Below, in pieces: positions 1 through 9,271 of a stretch of DNA of 64,000 bases; position 1 is the first letter of the stretch; each line of letters opens with the position of its first letter. Source of the DNA: Rheinheimera aquimaris (GTDB taxonomy: Bacteria > Pseudomonadota > Gammaproteobacteria > Enterobacterales > Alteromonadaceae); NCBI RefSeq assembly GCF_020531985.1, contig NZ_JAJAVQ010000003.1:434001-498000 (forward strand), read 5' to 3'. A program made the position numbers and the translations under genes. The notes under the pieces were generated by a model. It was not told where the DNA came from, searched no databases, and worked only from the letters and a program-made list of their open reading frames with translations.

Positions 1-8
1 AAGCTTTG

Positions 9-1685
9 CTAAATTACCCAAACTTCTACCCTGCGGTTGCGCTCACGGCCGCTTTCGGTGTCGTTATTGGCGACAGGTAGCATCTCACCGTAACTCTCTA
101 CCGCCATCACCGGAATACCACGGGCTGTAAGCTCACGCTCAACCGCTTTCGCCCGCTTTAACGCCAGTTCAGCATTTTTAGCCACAGCGCCAACCGCATC
201 AGAAAAGCCCATCAACACTAAGCGACGGCCGGAATTCTGCTCCATAAACCTGACCAGACGCTGTAAGTCACGCTTACCTTTGTTATCCAGCTCGTTGTCG
301 CCATAGCTAAAACGGAAATTCAATGATAAGCGTTGCCCCTGGCTGGCATAGCTGTTGTAGCTTTGCGGCGCATTGCTTATCGGGTACACCTGCTCGACGC
401 GGATATTCTGTGAAATCAGGCCGGTCTGTTCGACCAGATGCTGGCCTTCATCCGATATCGCAAACTGAGCAAAGTCTTTTGCTACCTGTGACGCGGCGGT
501 AGGCGTATACAGGTATAACCGGCGCGACAATGCATAGTCTTCGGTACTGATGGTAAAGCGGGTTGGGTAGATGGGGGTGCTGTCTGCACCTTCTGAAATG
601 GCCAGCGCCTTATTAAACGAGATGTAGTTTAAGCCGATAAAGCCGATGGCATATTCATCCTGCGATACCTTTGCCGACAATTCAGAGCTTGACTCAAACC
701 GGCTGGCGTTGCTGCTTAGCTGCTTACCAAACTTGTCCAGTACCAGGCTTTTAAAGGTATCAAAAGTACCGGATTTATCATCCCGGGCATACAGCGTGAT
801 GGGCTGGTCTGCGCCGCCAAGCTGAGACCAGCGGCTAACGTCACCGGAGAAAATTTTTGCCAGCATTTCCGTCGAAATGGCTTTAAGCGCATTGTTCTGG
901 TTGACGATCACGGCCAGGCCATCCAGTGCGACGATATGCTCGTTACCTATTTTGCTTAAATCACCCAGCTGTGGCTTTAGCTTTTCGACTTCATCCGCAC
1001 TTATCCGCCGCGACGCCATACCAATATCGGCTTTACCGCTGGCCAAATCTTTAAAGGCCGTGCTGGAGCCGTGCGCATGCAACTCTACCATCTGGGGTGT
1101 GCCAGCTTTGTTAAAGTTCAGTATGCGTTCAACCGGTGACTGCGCCTGCTGCCAGGCAAAACCTTCCGCCTGCTGCTGTTGCAAAAAGGCCTGTAATAAA
1201 GCCGGTGCCAGCTTTTCGCCAACGGTGTTAGAGCCATGCAGACGAAATAACAGCTGTGCAGCAGCAGGTTTGGCCACCGGCACCGTATTAACAGTGACAG
1301 TAGTCGACATTTTGGCTGTCGGCTGCGCTGGTGGTCCAGCAACAACTGCAGCAGGTGACTGATTAAACCACCAGTAAGCACCGCCCGATACCAGAGCCAC
1401 CAATACTGCAGCGACAGCCCACAGCAGTGTTGGCCGGCGTTGAGCAGTAACTGCTTTGGCTTCGGTGTTGGCTTGTTGCTGCAGCTTTTGCTGCACAGCA
1501 GCCAGCATCGCTTCCAGTTGCGGCTGGCGGATTTGTGATAGTTCCTGTAGCACCAGTTGGCGATAAGCAGCGTCATCACGCATTTTCTGCGCAGAGACAG
1601 CAATATCAAACTCGGCTTTGCACAACTGTTCAAGCTGTTGCAGCAAAGGGTATAGGGTGGCAGCATCCTGCATTTTTTCAGTCAC
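9..1685 (-). CDS. Membrane-anchored PstS-like binding protein fused to OmpA domain
   Basis: This 558-aa protein starts at GTG (an ATG four codons later is also possible). Residues 1-85 are a charged, Gln-rich cytoplasmic stretch, followed by one membrane segment (about 87-107). A PstS-type phosphate-binding-protein-like domain covers about 145-420 (LHGSNTVGEKLAP; ARDDKSGTFDTFKSLV). An OmpA C-terminal peptidoglycan-binding domain covers about 447-558 (FSDAVGAVAKNAELALKRAKAVE; ESGRERNRRVEVW). The layout suggests an inner-membrane-tethered periplasmic receptor that also grips the cell wall. No pst transporter genes lie in view, so phosphate uptake is not implied. The stop codon is inside the window, so the gene is complete. 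Ligand and role are unknown. Confidence 0.8.
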   Translation of the reverse strand: MTEKMQDAATLYPLLQQLEQLCKAEFDIAVSAQKMRDDAAYRQLVLQELSQIRQPQLEAMLAAVQQKLQQQANTEAKAVTAQRRPTLLWAVAAVLVALVSGGAYWWFNQSPAAVVAGPPAQPTAKMSTTVTVNTVPVAKPAAAQLLFRLHGSNTVGEKLAPALLQAFLQQQQAEGFAWQQAQSPVERILNFNKAGTPQMVELHAHGSSTAFKDLASGKADIGMASRRISADEVEKLKPQLGDLSKIGNEHIVALDGLAVIVNQNNALKAISTEMLAKIFSGDVSRWSQLGGADQPITLYARDDKSGTFDTFKSLVLDKFGKQLSSNASRFESSSELSAKVSQDEYAIGFIGLNYISFNKALAISEGADSTPIYPTRFTISTEDYALSRRLYLYTPTAASQVAKDFAQFAISDEGQHLVEQTGLISQNIRVEQVYPISNAPQSYNSYASQGQRLSLNFRFSYGDNELDNKGKRDLQRLVRFMEQNSGRRLVLMGFSDAVGAVAKNAELALKRAKAVERELTARGIPVMAVESYGEMLPVANNDTESGRERNRRVEVWVI

Positions 1686-1760
1686 GGCTTACATCTGTCA
1701 GATTTCTCAGGTGCCGACAAGTGTAAAAACCTAATATTTCAACGCCATGACAGAAACAAT

Positions 1761-1782
1761 AAAGCCACCCGAAGGTGGCTTT
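1761..1782 (-). terminator. Rho-independent terminator after eno
   Basis: A 9-bp perfect stem (AAAGCCACC/GGTGGCTTT) with a 4-nt loop lies about 30 nt beyond the eno stop. On the minus strand it runs into ATTGTTT. It probably ends the pyrG-eno transcription unit. Confidence 0.75.
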
Positions 1783-1814
1783 GATTATTCAATCAGTATT
1801 TACGCAAGCAGTAA

Positions 1815-3154
<1,340 letters not shown>

Positions 3155-3162
3155 AGCACAAG

Positions 3163-4821
<1,659 letters not shown>

Positions 4822-4832
4822 TCAATAAATGA

Positions 4833-4905
4833 ATACCAAAACTGAAAAACACTAAGCGCCCGGTGCCTAAACACTGGGGTACAACGGTTGTTCAAGAATT
4901 GGTAT
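4833..4905 (-). promoter_or_regulatory. Possible structured 5' leader of pyrG
   Basis: Between the predicted pyrG promoter and its ATG an outer inverted repeat ATACCAA/TTGGTAT (4833-4839 and 4899-4905) encloses an inner stem CCCGGTG/CACTGGG with one G-U pair (4859-4865 and 4872-4878). This would fold in the pyrG transcript leader. No known riboswitch or attenuator was recognised. Confidence 0.35.
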
Positions 4906-4919
4906 CAGGACGGGAGGAA

Positions 4920-4948
4920 AGTATAGCAAAGCCAGCCGATGCACTCAA
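4920..4948 (-). promoter_or_regulatory. Sigma-70 promoter for pyrG
   Basis: On the minus strand TTGAGT (4943-4948), a 17-bp spacer and TATACT (4920-4925) form a near-consensus sigma-70 promoter about 120 nt upstream of the pyrG ATG. It lies just outside the last ORF of the cassette array, so pyrG can be expressed independently of the array. Confidence 0.7.
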
Positions 4949-4979
4949 CGCAAAGCTGCAACCAAGTGCAATTTAACCA

Positions 4980-5702
4980 TTAAATGCAGTGCAAACTGGC
5001 GGCACCGCGCCCACAGTCTGTAGTTGTTAGATCACCAACAACTTCTTTGATGTGCTTAGCACATGCTTCGGGTTGACTCTGCAGAATAAAGTGCGGCCCT
5101 TCCAATTCTATTACTTCTAAATTAGGAAACATTTTCCTAAATTCCGCTTCCCTGTTACTTACGAGAATATCCTTGGTTGGTCGTATATATGTAGCTTTGC
5201 TGTTGAAGCTATTACCAGAGTTCTTTATAGAAGCCATATAGCGCAGTCTAGCACGAAGTATCTTCGGGTCTACCTGGTAGAGCGCTTCACGGAATAGCTC
5301 AACAGTCTCGGCGCTTGCATCCCGCCCTAACAACAGAAACCGAATAAAGAAGCTTGAAACAAGTGGTATTGATGCTAATAGCCGCAATGGAAGAAAAGAT
5401 GCAAGCGTGGCCCGAAATCGTGAAGGTCTGGACAGAAAGGAGGCCACGAAGATTACATGCCGGATATTGTGTGTTTTGTCCTGAAGCAGGGCTTTAGCAA
5501 TCCCTCCTGAGAATGATTCAGCCAATAACACGTAATCTTGTTGATTAATACGCTTAGCTATTGCACTTGATATAGAATCGTAATCTTGAGGCCCTTCACT
5601 CGGTAAAGAAATTACCTCAGCCTCCACGCCATCAAGAAACTGAAGAAGTGGCTTAAATAAAAGCCCTGTTCCATCCATTCCCGGTAGTAAGATGAGCTTC
5701 AC
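4980..5702 (-). CDS. Alpha/beta hydrolase, terminal ORF of the cassette array
   Basis: A 240-aa predicted alpha/beta-hydrolase with a GTG start 16 nt after the preceding attC core. The oxyanion region is LLPGMDGTG near residue 6-14, the nucleophile elbow is probably AESFSGG (about 61-67), the acid may be in TKDILV, and the catalytic His in EGPHFILQSQPE (about 210). This resembles small esterase/lipase-like proteins; the substrate is unknown. No attC follows its stop: the next element is the pyrG promoter. It may be a former last cassette whose attC has decayed, or a gene present before the array formed. Confidence 0.75.
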   Translation of the reverse strand: MKLILLPGMDGTGLLFKPLLQFLDGVEAEVISLPSEGPQDYDSISSAIAKRINQQDYVLLAESFSGGIAKALLQDKTHNIRHVIFVASFLSRPSRFRATLASFLPLRLLASIPLVSSFFIRFLLLGRDASAETVELFREALYQVDPKILRARLRYMASIKNSGNSFNSKATYIRPTKDILVSNREAEFRKMFPNLEVIELEGPHFILQSQPEACAKHIKEVVGDLTTTDCGRGAASLHCI

Positions 5703-5717
5703 CCAATCTATCCTACC

Positions 5718-5798
5718 ACATAAAGCTCGCCTAAACGGCGAGCAACTTGTTGCGAGTCCTGCGGCCGAAGGTCGCGATGTTTAAGGCGCTTGTTATGT
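5718..5798 (-). other. attC site with mutated crossover base
   Basis: The attC of the 5804-6178 cassette. It is closely similar to the site at 7788-7867 (shared GCCTAAACGGCGAGCAAC and TTAAGGCGCTTGTTATG blocks). The core reads TTTATGT on the minus strand instead of GTTATGT, because the plus strand has ACATAAA rather than ACATAAC at 5718-5724. Integrases cleave between G and TT, so the conserved G is lost. Confidence 0.8.
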
Positions 5799-5803
5799 AA
5801 CAC

Positions 5804-6178
5804 TTATCTCGAGCCTTTCATGATGTTTTGATTTAATTGCTCAAATTCTTGCATCAGTTTGTCACAGTCTACTTTTTTAGCTTGGCAGAGGGCAGACATT
5901 TGAATGTATATCTTTTGGTTTTTCTCAACAACTTTGCGCTTTATTGCGGCTGGGTGAGCTGGATGCGAATCAGGAGTGAATGACCACAAAACCAAGTTTG
6001 AATCCTCTTTATCCTCAATTATTGTCCAGCCGCCCTGGATGCTTAGATTTGTGCCCTCTTTACTTTTGAGCGCATTTAGTGCGAGCTCCACTGTTTTATA
6101 TCCGATCGAGCTACTCTCAGAGGCGAAAGCGGAAAAAGCAATCGAAATGCTCAAGAACGCTAAAGGTCTAATTTTCAT
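5804..6178 (-). CDS. Cassette ORF: exported protein of unknown function
   Basis: A 124-aa protein with a clear signal peptide (MKIRPLAFLSISIAFSAFA, cleavage after about residue 19). The start is set by GGAGAG four bases before the ATG; a longer in-frame reading begins inside the previous attC and is rejected. The mature part is about 100 aa, mixed alpha/beta-looking, with a Cys pair (LCQAKKVDC) that could form a disulfide. No family was recognised. It is followed after a few bases by its own attC. Confidence 0.7.
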   Translation of the reverse strand: MKIRPLAFLSISIAFSAFASESSSIGYKTVELALNALKSKEGTNLSIQGGWTIIEDKEDSNLVLWSFTPDSHPAHPAAIKRKVVEKNQKIYIQMSALCQAKKVDCDKLMQEFEQLNQNIMKGSR

Positions 6179-6193
6179 TAAACTCTCCGTGTT

Positions 6194-6246
6194 ATATAAC
6201 GCCAAGATTTGCGGTGCGAATCATCCGCAAGACTGTTTTGTTATGC
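6194..6246 (-). other. attC site (short, 53 bp)
   Basis: The minus strand reads GCATAAC ... GTTATAT with an internal imperfect repeat TTGCGG/CCGCAA. It overlaps the stop codon of the upstream cassette ORF (6241). This is the shortest attC in the array, near the lower limit for functional sites. Confidence 0.75.
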
Positions 6247-6624
6247 ATTTTTCCCTAATTCTGAGATAACTTTTTCACCTTCAGAAGTCCATATTCTAAT
6301 TTCTCTAAATCTGTATTTTGGCGATTTGTAACGAATGCCCGAGGAAAATATGCCATTTGCATTTTCAACGAATAGAGAATTTCTTGGCATTACGTAGCTA
6401 CCACCAAAGAATTTTATTACGACGATTGATTCATAGACACTATGCCGAACTAGCGGCCACGTGTAGTTGATCATATTAAATCTACCGCCACATATTTCTT
6501 CAAATATAGGTTTGAGACCGTCTTCGTCGTTCAGCTTGATTAAGGGAGATCTTATGACACGTGTAACACACCAAACCACACATATTAAAAGCACTACAAC
6601 AAATATTCCCGGCAACAAAGTCAT
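6241..6624 (-). CDS. Cassette ORF: single-pass membrane protein of unknown function
   Basis: A 127-aa protein. Residues about 4-23 (LPGIFVVVLLICVVWCVTRV) form an N-terminal membrane segment; the remaining 100 aa look like a small folded domain rich in aromatic and beta-type residues. The start was chosen at MTLLPG because AGGAGAG lies 8 nt upstream; the longer reading starting MLRALC begins within the attC. The stop codon overlaps the following attC. No family was recognised. Confidence 0.65.
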   Translation of the reverse strand: MTLLPGIFVVVLLICVVWCVTRVIRSPLIKLNDEDGLKPIFEEICGGRFNMINYTWPLVRHSVYESIVVIKFFGGSYVMPRNSLFVENANGIFSSGIRYKSPKYRFREIRIWTSEGEKVISELGKNA

Positions 6625-6645
6625 TTTGTCTTTCTCTCCTGTAAT

Positions 6646-6732
6646 GCATAACGCTCGCAGCACAGGCCGAAACCCGCGCAGCGGTTGAGGTCCAGGCCAC
6701 GCAGTGGCCGCTTATGACTGCGCTTGTTATAT
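6646..6732 (-). other. attC site
   Basis: The minus strand reads GTATAAC-like ATATAAC, then CAAGCGCAGTCA, GGCCACTGCGTGGCC and ends GCGTTATGC. It is nearly the same as the site at 8198-8284, so the two cassettes carry attC sites of one subfamily. It follows the 6739-6969 ORF. Confidence 0.85.
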
Positions 6733-6738
6733 AACATG

Positions 6739-6969
6739 CTAATTTTTACCACCCACAAACTTGCCAATGACAACCAATATTGCCCCAACAACTAAAGCTG
6801 GTAACCGAAATTGGGCCCAATCAAAAGAGCTTTCATTAGTAGGCGCAATTTTTAAGTAAGAATCATTAGATGACGATTGAAACGCATCAACTGGCAAGAA
6901 GTCTACCGCGAAGCCTGCAACCGCATATAAAAGAACTAAACAGCCAACGATGATCAGGGCTTTACTCAC
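6739..6969 (-). CDS. Cassette ORF: small two-helix membrane protein
   Basis: A 76-aa protein read from a GTG start (VSKALIIVG), with AGAGG 9 nt upstream and just outside the attC. Two hydrophobic segments are visible: about 4-24 (ALIIVGCLVLLYAVAGFAVDF) and about 51-70 (LPALVVGAILVVIGKFVGG). The loop between them is polar and short. No family was recognised. The start is moderately certain; a longer reading from 7017 would begin inside the attC. Confidence 0.6.
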   Translation of the reverse strand: MSKALIIVGCLVLLYAVAGFAVDFLPVDAFQSSSNDSYLKIAPTNESSFDWAQFRLPALVVGAILVVIGKFVGGKN

Positions 6970-6987
6970 GTGAATCTGCCTCTTGTT

Positions 6988-7071
6988 ATATAACGCCGCC
7001 AGCACAGGCCGGAGCACGCAGTGCGGAGGTCCAGCCCACGAAGTGGGCGATTGTGCCTGGCCTTGTTAAGC
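6988..7071 (-). other. attC site
   Basis: The minus strand reads GCTTAAC-AAGGCCAGGCAC ... GGCCTGTGCTGGCGGC-GTTATAT. It contains the arms GCCCAC/GTGGGC and GGCCTGTGCTGGC-like repeats. The stop of the 7066-7401 ORF overlaps its 5' end. Confidence 0.8.
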
Positions 7072-7401
7072 ACTGAACCTCTCCGACAGTGATTTACATT
7101 GGGGCAACGAGAATTCCTTTGCCCATTTTATTGATTCTTGAATTTCTGGCTCATGGCGCTCAAGAGCCTCTTTAGACCAGTATTGCCTAGGCGCACCTAT
7201 TGGCAGATGATCAATTTCAGAAGCGACAGCTGTGAATACTAAAAAATCTTGATCGTCTTCTGATACCTCAACCTCGAATCGAAGTGAGGACAATTCAATC
7301 GCACCTTCAAGATAATGAATAGATCCATCAAGCATGCGCGAGGCAAGCTCGTGAACTCTTGCCCTCTTTTTCTCGACGTATTCTTCGTGGCTCATTTTCA
7401 T
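7066..7401 (-). CDS. Cassette ORF: soluble protein of unknown function (possibly DUF2489-like)
   Basis: A 111-aa protein with no membrane segment. The N-terminal half is helical and charged (HEEYVEKKRARVHELASRML). A conserved-looking middle (ELSSLRFEVEV, DQDFLVFTAVASEIDHLP) is followed by YWSKEALERHEPEI. The pattern reminds me of DUF2489 proteins, but I cannot confirm it. The start at 7401 or two codons later is uncertain; no strong ribosome site is visible. The stop overlaps the attC. Confidence 0.6.
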   Translation of the reverse strand: MKMSHEEYVEKKRARVHELASRMLDGSIHYLEGAIELSSLRFEVEVSEDDQDFLVFTAVASEIDHLPIGAPRQYWSKEALERHEPEIQESIKWAKEFSLPQCKSLSERFSA

Positions 7402-7406
7402 AGGGT

Positions 7407-7493
7407 GCTTAACGCACAGCACACGGGCGGAAAAACGCGTTAGCGTTTGACGTCCCAGCGACCAACGGGAGCGCGTGATGCGTATTGTTATGT
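7407..7493 (-). other. attC site
   Basis: The minus strand reads ACATAAC-AATACGCATCACGCGCTCCCG ... CGGGCGGAA-like arms on the other side, ending GTGCGTTAAGC. The core is GTTAAGC, a good GTTRRRY match. The upstream ORF stops 23 nt before the site. Confidence 0.75.
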
Positions 7494-7515
7494 TTTGTAG
7501 AGGTTAGCACTAAGT

Positions 7516-7773
7516 TCATAGGTTTAAATAAGCCTCAGTTTTAGCCGAATCCAGATCATGAAAAAAACCGCCGATTCCCGACGGCGACCAGTATCCTTCA
7601 CCAATATATTCCCAATCAGTGATATCCCATTTGTAAACATAATACGTATAAGCACCATCGGTACGCTGGCCAACAACAGCTACGCTTTGCTTTGAGTTGG
7701 AATATTTCCTCTCGATTTCGTTGAACCCTTCATGGGAGCCGGTGAATTCACGATACTCTGGTACTTCAGCCAT
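7516..7773 (-). CDS. Cassette ORF: small soluble protein of unknown function
   Basis: An 85-aa protein starting MAEVPEYREF. GGAGG lies 6 nt before this ATG, whereas the ATG six codons upstream falls inside the attC core; the shorter form is therefore chosen. The protein is rich in Tyr and Trp (GAYTYYVYKWDITDWEYIGEGYW) and seems to be a compact beta-rich fold. No family was recognised. Confidence 0.65.
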   Translation of the reverse strand: MAEVPEYREFTGSHEGFNEIERKYSNSKQSVAVVGQRTDGAYTYYVYKWDITDWEYIGEGYWSPSGIGGFFHDLDSAKTEAYLNL

Positions 7774-7787
7774 ACTTCGCCTCCAAA

Positions 7788-7867
7788 ACATAACGCCCGC
7801 CTAAACGGCGAGCAACTTGTTGCTAGTCCGGCGCACGAAGTGCGCATTTTTAAGGCGCTTGTTATGG
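7788..7867 (-). other. attC site
   Basis: The minus strand reads CCATAAC-AAGCGCCTTAAA ... GTTGCTCGCCGTTTAGGCGGGC-GTTATGT. It has an intact core and is the sister of the mutated site at 5718-5798. The stop of the 7862-8191 ORF overlaps its 5' end. Confidence 0.85.
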
Positions 7868-8191
7868 AGCATTACAGATGATCTTTCCAAAGACACTTGC
7901 CCTTATGACTTCGCATTGCTGTTTACCACCGATATCCTCAACGGCATCGCCGCAGGCTTTATCCCTGACTAGCGGTTGGCCTTGTGGTTCAATTCTATTA
8001 ATACCTTTAGGACAAAGGCTGTGTGCTTTCTCATACCAGGGTTCAACTAAATCCGATCCCACTGTACCAGAGCCAGAAACAGTGAGGAGGTGAACCGTGC
8101 CAAGCTTATTACTATGCACTTCGAAGTCCAGGTTACTGCCGATGCTCGTGGTAGAAAGTAAAAGAAATACCGCAGGTAAAGTTAATTTCAT
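7862..8191 (-). CDS. Cassette ORF: secreted cysteine-containing protein
   Basis: A 109-aa protein with a signal peptide (MKLTLPAVFLLLSTTSIGS, cut near residue 19). The mature domain has four Cys (LCPKG, KACGD, QQCEV, IICNAP), which would allow two disulfides in the periplasm. The start is placed at the second Met because the first lies inside the preceding attC (reading MLRALC). The stop overlaps the attC. No known family was recognised. Confidence 0.65.
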   Translation of the reverse strand: MKLTLPAVFLLLSTTSIGSNLDFEVHSNKLGTVHLLTVSGSGTVGSDLVEPWYEKAHSLCPKGINRIEPQGQPLVRDKACGDAVEDIGGKQQCEVIRASVFGKIICNAP

Positions 8192-8197
8192 AGAGCT

Positions 8198-8284
8198 ACA
8201 TAACGCTCGCAGCACAGGCCGAAATCCGGGCAGCGGTCGAGGTCCAAGCCACGCAGTGGCCGTTGGTGACTGCGTTTGTTATAC
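8198..8284 (-). other. attC site
   Basis: The minus strand reads GTATAAC-AAACGCAGTCACC ... GGCCACTGCGTGGC ... GGCCTGTGCTGCGAGC-GTTATGT. It closely resembles 6646-6732, and its right part also matches the decayed site at 43104-43183. Confidence 0.85.
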
Positions 8285-8285
8285 A

Positions 8286-8606
8286 TTATTTACCACCTTT
8301 GAATTGAAACGTAGGCTGTTCATCATTAGTGGCACGAATTAGAAAATGACAGCCTGTACTTTGAACAGCTTTATCATTGCAAATAAAAAAGGCATCCCAT
8401 TGCTGATATGTGAAGTCATATGTTATGGATACATCATACTCTACGAGGTTGACGCCTGAGTGTTCAGTTATTAGATACTGAATAATTAATTCGTGTGCTT
8501 GATTTGGGCTCAGTACTGGCGATTTAAAATTAGGAACAGCAGTAGCGTCAGCTACTGATAACGTAGAAAATCCAAGTGCTACCAAAGCTAATAAATTTCT
8601 ATACAT
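8286..8606 (-). CDS. Cassette ORF: secreted protein of unknown function
   Basis: A 106-aa protein with a signal peptide (MYRNLLALVALGFSTLSVADA, cut near residue 21). The mature region has a helix-like stretch (SPNQAHELIIQYLITEHSG) and two Cys (FFICNDK, TGCHFL) that could pair. The ATG lies about 20 nt from the attC core, the usual spacing in this array. No family was recognised. Confidence 0.65.
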   Translation of the reverse strand: MYRNLLALVALGFSTLSVADATAVPNFKSPVLSPNQAHELIIQYLITEHSGVNLVEYDVSITYDFTYQQWDAFFICNDKAVQSTGCHFLIRATNDEQPTFQFKGGK

Positions 8607-8627
8607 TTTCGCTAATCCCGGATTTAT

Positions 8628-8704
8628 GTATAACGCTTGGTTAAGGGGCCGGCTTTAGCCGGTCCCGAGTGAGCGAAGCGAACGACTTGAACCATTTGTT
8701 AGGC
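8628..8704 (-). other. attC site
   Basis: The minus strand reads GCCTAAC-AAATGGTTCAAGTCG ... GGCCCCTTAACCAAGC-GTTATAC. It has a strong inner hairpin (GGGACCGGC/GCCGGCCCC) and belongs to a different subfamily from the other sites. The stop of the first cassette ORF overlaps it. Confidence 0.8.
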
Positions 8705-9241
8705 ATTGGAGACGGGGGCGTCGGTTCTCGCAATACGGACGACTTTAGGGGAAAGTGCATCCATGAACATAAAGCATCGCCCATAGAGCGCTTTTTTACC
8801 AAAATCATTAAAGACATTGTGGCCCAATGGGGTAATCAAGACCTCATGGGTTGCTAATGCCCGTTGATGATTGAGGTCAATTTCGTTCCAATGTTCCATG
8901 GCAAAGTCGTTGACTACAATGTTAGCTACATTGTTTTTGTAGCCAACCAAAATATTTCCATCATCCATGTCTCGGGGGTTCATGTCTGGGTGAGAGTGGA
9001 ATACCCCATGTAGCGCCTCTAGAGCGCTAGAGGTTGCCTCTTCAGCACTCAGGCCTTTGGCAAGAACTACAATTGTTCCGTGCTCGAATATGGCCAGGTC
9101 ATGTTTTCCGTTTGTGTAATAGCTGGCTATTTCAATAATCTTGTCGAGTTCTGGAGCAAAATTTGGTTGCCAATCTGGAACTGGTGGAAGCTGTCTTGGC
9201 TGCTCCGGTGGAGGAGTCTTTTTCTTAAATAGATTAAACAT
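8699..9241 (-). CDS. First cassette ORF: soluble protein of unknown function
   Basis: A 180-aa protein. It begins with a basic MFNLFKKK stretch and a Pro-rich linker (PPPEQPRQLPPVPDW), followed by a folded domain from about residue 28 (LDKIIEIASYYTNGKHDLAIFEHGTIVVL; GVFHSHPDMNPRDMDDGNILVGYKN). There is no signal peptide. The ATG lies about 24 nt after the GTTAGGC core, so this is the attI-proximal cassette and in a working integron the most recently inserted and best expressed. I do not recognise the family. Confidence 0.7.
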   Translation of the reverse strand: MFNLFKKKTPPPEQPRQLPPVPDWQPNFAPELDKIIEIASYYTNGKHDLAIFEHGTIVVLAKGLSAEEATSSALEALHGVFHSHPDMNPRDMDDGNILVGYKNNVANIVVNDFAMEHWNEIDLNHQRALATHEVLITPLGHNVFNDFGKKALYGRCFMFMDALSPKVVRIARTDAPVSNA

Positions 9242-9264
9242 GGTAATTGCTCAGTTTCAAAATT

Positions 9265-9271
9265 GCCTAAC
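9265..9271 (-). other. attI-like core site (array start)
   Basis: GTTAGGC on the minus strand matches the integron core GTTRRRY and immediately precedes the first cassette. There is no attC structure on its upstream side, as expected for attI. It is identical to the 5' inverse core of the first cassette's attC (GCCTAAC). Confidence 0.6.

Larger units (their letters stand above)
4980..9271 (-). mobile_element. Integrase-less integron cassette array (CALIN)
   Basis: Nine minus-strand ORFs, the first eight each followed by an attC-like site, lie between mazG and pyrG. Each site reads on the minus strand as RYYYAAC-AA..., a central imperfect inverted repeat, then GCGTTAY. Several stop codons overlap the 5' end of the attC, as is usual in cassettes. 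The array starts at an isolated GTTAGGC core (9265-9271) and ends in an ORF with no attC. No tyrosine integrase of the IntI type is encoded here; the only integrase-like gene in the window is xerD at the far end. Confidence 0.88.

Noticed and set aside
1118-1666. Large antisense or shifted ORFs within the PstS-OmpA gene and elsewhere
   Set aside because: They are shadows of real genes in GC-biased codons, with no ribosome sites or recognisable domains.
8191-8215. N-terminal MLRALC extension on the 7862 and 6241 ORFs
   Set aside because: These codons are the attC core read through; internal starts with proper ribosome sites or signal peptides fit better.
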